Assembly: GCA_002403155.1 (NCBI GenBank)
Contig: DHHF01000001.1
Span: forward strand, 156,849-220,848
Direction of reading: 5' to 3'
Origin: Sulfurovum sp. UBA4779
GTDB lineage: Bacteria; Campylobacterota; Campylobacteria; Campylobacterales; Sulfurovaceae
DNA: 64,000 bases
Shown here: piece by piece, positions 58,585-64,000 of the stretch
Numbering within the stretch: position 1 is the stretch's first letter
Layout of the letters: every line of letters begins with the position of its first letter
The notes under the pieces: generated by a model
Seen by the model: the letters and a program-made list of their open reading frames with translations, nothing else
Database searches by the model: none
Told to the model about the DNA's origin: nothing
Program-made: the position numbers and the translations under genes

Positions 58585-61272
58585 CTATTCCCTTTGATAT
58601 TTTATTTCTCCGTCAATGATCGTCATTATGATACTAAAATCTTCATCAAAGAGCACTATATCCGCATCATAACCCGCCTTGAGAGACCCTTTTTTTATGC
58701 CAAGCTTTTGTGCCGGAAGCTGTGTGACACTTTTGACTGCCTCTTGGGGGGTCATGGCAGTATGGGTTGTCATGTTTTTTAAAGCTTCGTTGAGTTTAAG
58801 TACGCTGCCTGCAAGCGTGCCGTCTTCTAAAAACACTTTTCCTTGCAAAACTTCCGCTTTTTGTCCTCCCAGTTCATAGGTTCCCTCTTTCATGCATCCT
58901 GCCCGCATACTGTCGCTAACAAGGATCAATTTGTCTTTTTTGAACCGATAGATATGCGACAATACGGAAGGATGCACATGCACCAAATCGGCTATCACAT
59001 CGCATGTAATATCCGTATCAAACACTGCGCCTGCGACACCCGGCTTTCTGTGATGATAAGGATTCATCGCGTTAAACAAATGGGTTGCATGGGAAATGCC
59101 TTGCGCAAAACTTGCTTTGCTTTGCTCATAGCCTGCATCGCTATGCCCGATGCTTAACACAGCCCAAGGGTATTGCTTCGCCATATGCTCGATAAATTCC
59201 GGAGCTCCTTCTACTTCGGGGGCAAGGGTAATCATTTTAACCTCATCCATATATGGCTCTATCCATGTTGTGTTGGGCATTTGCACCAGTGTTTTGTCTT
59301 GTGCACCGTGTTTAAGCGGATTGATAAACGGGCCCTCCAGATGCACGCCGACTATCTTTGCGCCGTTTACTTGATGCTTGTGTTTCTTGATATTTTCCAA
59401 AGCACGGCATATCGCCTCTGTTGACATTGTCATCGTTGTTGCCAAAAAAGAGGTCGTGCCTGTCTGCAAAAGCGCTGAAGAGATCGTCTCCAGCGCCAAA
59501 GGCGTGGCATCCATCACATCCGCACCGCCGCATCCGTGGATATGCAGATCGATAAACCCCGCACTTACATAGGCCCCCTTCGCATCGATGAGCTCTGCCT
59601 CTTTTGGCGCTATATCGACAATACCGACAATCTTCTTGTCAAAAAGCAATGTTTTTCCTTCTGCTATCCCTTCATCGGCAAACACTCTGGCATTTACAAT
59701 GGCTTTGAGGGTTTTTGAATCTTCAAACAAATACCCCTCTTTTAGCTGCTCTTTAAGCATGCGTTTGAGCACTTTTCCGGTTGCATTTTTGGGCAGCGTC
59801 TTTACGATGTAAAATTGCCTGGGTATCTTATAGTTGGCAAGGCGCTGACGCATATATGCTTTAAGCGCTGCTTCGTCTATGTATGCTGATTCCTCTTCAA
59901 GCTCCAAGTAGGCGATGGGTATCTCTCCGTTTTTCTCATCTTCAACGCCTATCACCGCAGAAGCCGCAATGCCTTGAAAACCGTTGACGGCCTCTTCTAC
60001 TTCCCGCGGATAGATGTTGATCCCTTTTGAGATGATCAAATCTTTTTTTCTATCGACGATAAACAAAAACCCCTCTTCATCCATATACCCCATATCGCCC
60101 GTAAGCAGCCATCCGTTGATAATCGTCTCGGCCGTAGCTTCAGGGAGCCCAAGGTAGCCTTGCATGACATTGTCGCCCTTGACAATAATGTCGCCTACCT
60201 CGCCCCGGGCCAGTTCAATCAGGTTTTCATCAACAATCTTTATCTCATTGCCATGCAGCGGAGTTCCCACCGATCCGGCTTTTTGTTTTGTAAACGTATT
60301 GATACTGACCGCAGGCGATGCTTCGCTTAAACCGTACCCTTCCAGCAAAGCAGCCCTTTTAAACTTGTTTGCCATTGCATCGAGCGTTTTGGCCTGCAAG
60401 GGAGCCGCTCCGGAGATAAAGGCACGCACACAGTTAAACCACATAAAATACCAAGGCAGTTTTGCTTTGGAAAGTGCATTGTACACATCGGGTATCCCAA
60501 AGAAGATTGTCACGCGTTTAAGCAGCACCTGCTTAAAAATATTTGAAAAAGGCTGTATGGACCTGACAATGACGATACTGGCCCCCACATATAGCGGCAG
60601 CATGACCCCTATCGAAAAGGTAAAAGAGTGAAACATCGGCAAAAAAACAATCGCCCTGTCTTTGGGAGTGACATGGATCGTCATCGCTCCGGAACGGATA
60701 TTGGAAAAAATATTTTTATAGCTGAGCATCGCCCCTTTTGGTTTGCCGGTCGTTCCTGAGGTGTAGATAATGACAGCCGTATCTTCCGAAGTTACGGCTG
60801 CTTGGGGTGCATGCAATGGCGCGCTCAGAGCTTCTTCAAATTTATACTCAAAACCGTCTTGCCTTTCAATATCGCCTTCCCATACCACATGCGCACACGA
60901 TGCAGAGGCACAGCTTGCCTTTATGGTTTTTTCATAAACCGCCGAAGCGATCAGTACCGCCGCTTCGCTGTTTTCAAGAATGTACGTAAGCTCTTCTTCT
61001 TTGAGAAAAGTATTGATCGGCACGATCACGGCTCCGAGCTTGGAAGCGGCAAATACGCTATAGACAAACTCCGGGCCATTGCGCAAAAAAAGTGCGATCT
61101 TGTCGCCTTTTTTGACACCTTTGTGCGCTAAATATCCTGCAAACGCATCTGCCTTTTCAAGCAGCCGGCCATAGCTGATTTTCTCATTATCAACAAGCAG
61201 CGCTGCTTTTGGCCCCTCTTTTTTTGCCCTAAAACAGATCAGCTCGTAAAAACTATTAAACACTTCATCCAT
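58585..61272 (-). CDS. Acyl-CoA ligase fused to N-acetylglucosamine-6-phosphate deacetylase
   Basis: One frame of 895 residues holds two complete enzymes. Residues 1-505 are an AMP-forming acyl-CoA synthetase: IIYTSGTTGKPKGAMLSYKN (A3), GYGLSEASP (A5), TGDMGYMDEEGFLFIVDRKKDLI (A7-A8) and the C-terminal lysine in PKNATGKVLKR (A10). Residues about 518-895 are NagA: GFIDLHIHGCGGADVMD, GVHLEGPFINP, SIGHSDAGY, HLFNAMNP and VSDSMRAG. A TTG at 59730 preceded by AGAGGGG could also start a free NagA. It follows fadL by one base and precedes EIIA by none. Both active sites appear intact. Confidence 0.9.
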   Translation of the reverse strand: MDEVFNSFYELICFRAKKEGPKAALLVDNEKISYGRLLEKADAFAGYLAHKGVKKGDKIALFLRNGPEFVYSVFAASKLGAVIVPINTFLKEEELTYILENSEAAVLIASAVYEKTIKASCASASCAHVVWEGDIERQDGFEYKFEEALSAPLHAPQAAVTSEDTAVIIYTSGTTGKPKGAMLSYKNIFSNIRSGAMTIHVTPKDRAIVFLPMFHSFTFSIGVMLPLYVGASIVIVRSIQPFSNIFKQVLLKRVTIFFGIPDVYNALSKAKLPWYFMWFNCVRAFISGAAPLQAKTLDAMANKFKRAALLEGYGLSEASPAVSINTFTKQKAGSVGTPLHGNEIKIVDENLIELARGEVGDIIVKGDNVMQGYLGLPEATAETIINGWLLTGDMGYMDEEGFLFIVDRKKDLIISKGINIYPREVEEAVNGFQGIAASAVIGVEDEKNGEIPIAYLELEEESAYIDEAALKAYMRQRLANYKIPRQFYIVKTLPKNATGKVLKRMLKEQLKEGYLFEDSKTLKAIVNARVFADEGIAEGKTLLFDKKIVGIVDIAPKEAELIDAKGAYVSAGFIDLHIHGCGGADVMDATPLALETISSALLQTGTTSFLATTMTMSTEAICRALENIKKHKHQVNGAKIVGVHLEGPFINPLKHGAQDKTLVQMPNTTWIEPYMDEVKMITLAPEVEGAPEFIEHMAKQYPWAVLSIGHSDAGYEQSKASFAQGISHATHLFNAMNPYHHRKPGVAGAVFDTDITCDVIADLVHVHPSVLSHIYRFKKDKLILVSDSMRAGCMKEGTYELGGQKAEVLQGKVFLEDGTLAGSVLKLNEALKNMTTHTAMTPQEAVKSVTQLPAQKLGIKKGSLKAGYDADIVLFDEDFSIIMTIIDGEIKYQRE

Positions 61273-61273
61273 A

Positions 61274-62488
61274 TCAATACTCGTAAGAAATGCCTATGGT
61301 TGTCAAGAAAGCGCCGCCTTCGTCAAAAGTGCCGCCGTTGTTAAGCACTGCATTGGGATTGACGCCTGCGGGAACAGAAAAACTCTCTTTGCCGTCATAA
61401 AGAAGCGCTGCGCCCCAGGAAATATTTTCCGTCTGCTGATAACGAAACCCCATCGAAAAGATCTTGGCATCACTGTCGGGCAATTCAAACCCCACCGTTT
61501 CAACAGGTACAGGCGTCTCGTCAATCGCAAAACCGAACATGGCGGTCAACTGATTGTCCATTTTGATGGTTGCGCCGATCCTAAAGGTATCGGTATCTTT
61601 CCAATTTTTAGCAATAGGATCGTCAAAATAGGGTGTCAATGGGCCAATGTCTGTGCCGGCGTATTCAAAATCCAACGTTTCATACTTGGACCAATAGGTT
61701 CTTTCATAATTGAACTCTAAAGTAAGTTTATCCTGCCACGTTTTGCTGATGGCAATATTGAGCGACGCAGGCAGAGGAACCGAAACGCTTGCATCCCCAT
61801 CGTAACGCAAAGCGCTTCCGTAGTAAAGTTTTGCCGTTCCTTCCTCATCAAGGTCGATATTGGAGCGATAGGTAACAGCCAGTTTGATGTCTTCATCCAA
61901 TGCATACGCCATTGCCAGATTGTATCCCGCCTCAAACGTATCGCCTTCCATATCCCGTGAAACATCCCCTTTACTTTTCACTACCCCTTCGCTATAAACA
62001 AATCGTATCCCTCCGCCGACACTGAAATAGTCCGACACCTTGTAAGAAACAGAAGGATTCAATTCTAAAACTTTCAGCGTAAATTCCCGGGCATACAGTT
62101 TTTGATAAGGGGTATCCCAGCGCTTTGTCAATCCCGCAGGCACCGTCAAGCTTGCTCCCCATCTGAAATCCCCCATCGGTGCAGAAACGTAGTGAAAATT
62201 GGGGATCAGGATATCTTCCGTTTTGGACTCTCCCGAATACGGATCAATCAGCGTGTAGACATTTGAAGGCAGATGCGCCAGCGTCAGACCTCCCTCAACG
62301 TATTGCGATTCGCCGATAAAACTCATGTTTGCGGGGTTATAATACGCGGTATCTGCCCCGATTGTGTGCGCCGTATACGCCCCGCCCAAAGCCATCGAAT
62401 TGAGCGACTGTTCGGGGATCTTGTATCCTCCTGCCATCAGCAGCGTGCCGGCTGCCATACAGACCACTCCTGCTTTGATTGTGTTCAT
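61274..62488 (-). CDS. FadL/OmpP1/TodX-family outer membrane transporter
   Basis: The 404 residues have a signal peptide (NTIKAGVVCMAAGTLLMA), then the FadL N-terminal hatch GGYKIPEQSLNSMALGGAYTAH and DTAYYNPANMSFIG. The rest is a 14-strand barrel ending TTIGISYEY. The family moves hydrophobic compounds across the outer membrane. GGGAGGAAAG precedes the ATG at 62488. It lies upstream of the acyl-CoA ligase-NagA gene (one base gap), a pairing that suggests fatty acid uptake and activation. The mature start GGYKIP echoes GGDIxP of the other barrels here. Confidence 0.9.
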   Translation of the reverse strand: MNTIKAGVVCMAAGTLLMAGGYKIPEQSLNSMALGGAYTAHTIGADTAYYNPANMSFIGESQYVEGGLTLAHLPSNVYTLIDPYSGESKTEDILIPNFHYVSAPMGDFRWGASLTVPAGLTKRWDTPYQKLYAREFTLKVLELNPSVSYKVSDYFSVGGGIRFVYSEGVVKSKGDVSRDMEGDTFEAGYNLAMAYALDEDIKLAVTYRSNIDLDEEGTAKLYYGSALRYDGDASVSVPLPASLNIAISKTWQDKLTLEFNYERTYWSKYETLDFEYAGTDIGPLTPYFDDPIAKNWKDTDTFRIGATIKMDNQLTAMFGFAIDETPVPVETVGFELPDSDAKIFSMGFRYQQTENISWGAALLYDGKESFSVPAGVNPNAVLNNGGTFDEGGAFLTTIGISYEY

Positions 62489-62520
62489 CTTTCCCTCCTC
62501 CCTTCTTTTCATCATTAATT

Positions 62521-63408
62521 TTATTTTACAAGTGCATACAATCCTCTGATCTCCTCTGCCCAGATCGATTCATCGATCGTTTCAAGCACCAACGGAATGT
62601 CATCCATCCTAGGATCATTCATGATCAAACCAAACACGTCCCATCCAAGCTCGCCCCGGCCCAAAGAATCATGCCTGTCAACCCTTGAGCCTAATTTGGA
62701 TTTGGCATCGTTAAGATGCATGCCGCTAAGATACTCAAACCCCACGATACGCCCGAAAGCATCCATCGTCTGATCGTAAGCCTCTTTGGTACGCAGGTCA
62801 TAGCCCGCCGCAAAAGTATGGCACGTATCCAAACAGACTCCGACACGGCTTTTGTCTTCTATTTTTTCGATCAGATAGGCCAAATGCTCAAACTTATATC
62901 CCAGGTTGCTGCCTTGGCCGGCCGTATTTTCTATGACCAGCTTCACATTTGAATCCTTCGTTGCTTCTATAGCTTTATTCATCGATGCGGCTATCACATC
63001 CAGGCAGGATTGTTCCGCATCTGCCAACAACGTATCATACAAAGGGTCTTTTTTGTCTATCTTTGTCAAGTGCGAACCGGGATGAAAATTGAGTTTGTCA
63101 AGCCCCAATATGCGGCAACGCTCTAATTCGCCGATAAACGCTTCGCACGATTTTTCCAATTTGTCAACTTCCGGATGTCCCAGATTGATCAGATAACTGT
63201 CATGCGGAAGTACATGTTTGGGCAAAATGCCGGCAAGCTCAAGGTTTTGGCGAAAAGCATCAATACTGCTTGACTCCAAAGGCTTAGCAGCCCATTGTCT
63301 TTGGTTTTTCGTAAAAAGGGCAAAGGCTTTTGCCCCGATGGCCATTGCATTTAAAGGAGCATTCTCCACTCCCCCGCTTATACTGACATGTGCACCTACA
63401 AACTTCAT
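62521..63408 (-). CDS. nfo: Deoxyribonuclease IV (AP endonuclease)
   Basis: Nfo incises at abasic sites in base-excision repair, with three Zn2+. The 295-residue TIM barrel has GAHVSISGG, the NFHPGSH metal site, VIENTAGQGSNLGYKF, CLDTCHTFAAGYD, HLNDAK and LVLETID. The start overlaps the upstream lipoprotein gene by four bases. The protein is close to the usual length. Confidence 0.95.
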   Translation of the reverse strand: MKFVGAHVSISGGVENAPLNAMAIGAKAFALFTKNQRQWAAKPLESSSIDAFRQNLELAGILPKHVLPHDSYLINLGHPEVDKLEKSCEAFIGELERCRILGLDKLNFHPGSHLTKIDKKDPLYDTLLADAEQSCLDVIAASMNKAIEATKDSNVKLVIENTAGQGSNLGYKFEHLAYLIEKIEDKSRVGVCLDTCHTFAAGYDLRTKEAYDQTMDAFGRIVGFEYLSGMHLNDAKSKLGSRVDRHDSLGRGELGWDVFGLIMNDPRMDDIPLVLETIDESIWAEEIRGLYALVK

Positions 63409-63905
63409 TGTTTTTTCACCTTGATAAGTATTTGGTTGATTGTATCACGGAAAATAATTTCATCATTTAAAACGGTGTAAATAATGTCATATTTGTTTGG
63501 ACTTGCAATATTTTGCGTAAAGCCGTTACTCTTTTTGTCCAATCCTGCCTGATTGAAAATAGGTTTTCCCTGAAAGATTTGCTCCAGCGTCTCTAAGGGA
63601 TAGTACGCACTTAACACTTTTTGATTGAACGCTTCTTTTGACATGCATTTCAAGGCGCTCATGCAGACTGTCTTTTCAGCTATTTCAAGCGACATCAGCG
63701 GTTGTGCACTGCTGTAGATTTCTACTTTGATTGCTTTTTGATTTTCATAGATAAACCCCAAATCGGCATATTGAAAGCCGAGGGTCTTAAACACGATAAG
63801 TGCCGAATTTTGCTTTGCATACTGTTTTGGCGCACATGCAGTAAGAAAAAATGCGCCTATTGCGGCAAGGAGAAAGGGTATTGGTTTCAACGGCATTTCC
63901 TTCAT
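63405..63905 (-). CDS. Predicted lipoprotein
   Basis: The 166 residues have a type II signal peptide with lipobox FFLTACAPK, then a globular domain of mixed sheet and helix (ALIVFKTLGFQYADLGFIYE, IKVEIYSSAQPLMSLEI, KYDIIYTVLNDEIIFRD). Two cysteines near residue 83 (CMSALKC) may form a disulphide. I do not recognise the family; related lipoproteins near nfo exist in this phylum by impression only. It overlaps nfo by four bases (ATGA) and is divergent from tRNA-Glu. An ATG three codons in is an alternative start. Confidence 0.75.
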   Translation of the reverse strand: MKEMPLKPIPFLLAAIGAFFLTACAPKQYAKQNSALIVFKTLGFQYADLGFIYENQKAIKVEIYSSAQPLMSLEIAEKTVCMSALKCMSKEAFNQKVLSAYYPLETLEQIFQGKPIFNQAGLDKKSNGFTQNIASPNKYDIIYTVLNDEIIFRDTINQILIKVKKQ

Positions 63906-63951
63906 TTTTTAGAATTATTTTACTTTAAGAGTTTTTTAAGCAGTTAGCTTA

Positions 63952-63957
63952 TATAAT
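63952..63957 (+). promoter_or_regulatory. -10 box for tRNA-Glu
   Basis: TATAAT lies 19 bases before the tRNA. The spacing fits a transcript starting a few bases upstream of the tRNA 5' end. No clear -35 is seen. Confidence 0.5.
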
Positions 63958-63976
63958 TTCGTCCACAAGTTGTAAT

Positions 63977-64000
63977 GGCCCCATCGTCTAGCGGTTAGGA
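63977..64000 (+). tRNA. tRNA-Glu, 5' part only
   Basis: GGCCCCATCGTCTAGCGGTT followed by AGGA is the 5' acceptor strand and D-arm of tRNA-Glu as found widely in bacteria. The anticodon lies beyond the window, so identity rests on the acceptor and D-arm sequence. Confidence 0.8.

Overview
The window is a 64 kb piece of a chromosome from a bacterium of the phylum Campylobacterota (Epsilonproteobacteria). It most resembles the Sulfurovum/Sulfurimonas group. The assignment rests on gene content and order: gpmI next to mraY-murD, DUF374-miaB-HP0268 family next to nusA, gapA-pgk-tpiA opposite nadD-rsfS, an acidic receiver-like protein with gmk-tatA-argS, and a complex I operon with no ordinary nuoE or nuoF. 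Sequence and remembered family knowledge were the only evidence; no database search was run.

Layout. 0-7 kb: the 5' part of a response regulator, a small-multidrug-export family protein, fabG, a TerB-like protein and gpmI, then mraY and murD on the other strand. 7-15 kb: a 1206-residue repeat surface protein followed by an outer membrane barrel, tRNA-Phe, a cation/proton antiporter and a strongly expressed-looking porin. 15-22.6 kb: an MNT/HEPN toxin-antitoxin pair with a broken toxin, rimO, a four-helix-bundle (23S intervening sequence type) ORF, tilS, a tyrosine recombinase, DUF374, miaB, an HP0268-like gene and nusA. 22.7-34 kb: lower glycolysis (tpiA, pgk, gapA), a nadD-rsfS fused ORF, argS, tatA, gmk, tRNA-Arg, a uracil-DNA glycosylase, a UbiA-family prenyltransferase, pssA and miaA. 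34-51.4 kb: a 15-gene minus-strand complex I operon running nuoA to nuoN. 51.7-64 kb: an AAA ATPase, a GlcNAc-type phosphotransferase locus (HPr-EI fusion, EIICB, EIIA, and a NagA domain fused to an acyl-CoA ligase), a FadL-type channel, nfo, a lipoprotein and the start of tRNA-Glu.

Most of the window is ordinary core genome. The signal that feature lists do not explain is a family of small elements whose ends are arrays of about four 7-bp repeats in inverted orientation. One copy (16904-17340) carries an intact four-helix-bundle ORF, and its arrays supply the end of rimO and the start of tilS. A second copy (5471-5779), between mraY and murD, carries a decayed form of the same ORF. A third, ORF-less 94-bp copy (6053-6146) lies in frame inside murD and appears to add about 32 residues to an essential enzyme. 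A lone array (18283-18310) supplies the stop codons of the convergent genes tilS and the recombinase. This looks like a non-autonomous mobile element tied to the four-helix-bundle family.

Other notable architectures are an acyl-CoA ligase-NagA fusion in an operon with FadL and EIIA; a hybrid of the NuoF iron-sulfur domain with a GltD-like flavoprotein in place of NuoEF; two NuoG paralogues with complementary iron-sulfur motifs; a nadD-rsfS fusion; a HepT toxin frameshifted at its catalytic motif; and a 46-codon membrane ORF coupled to EIIA.
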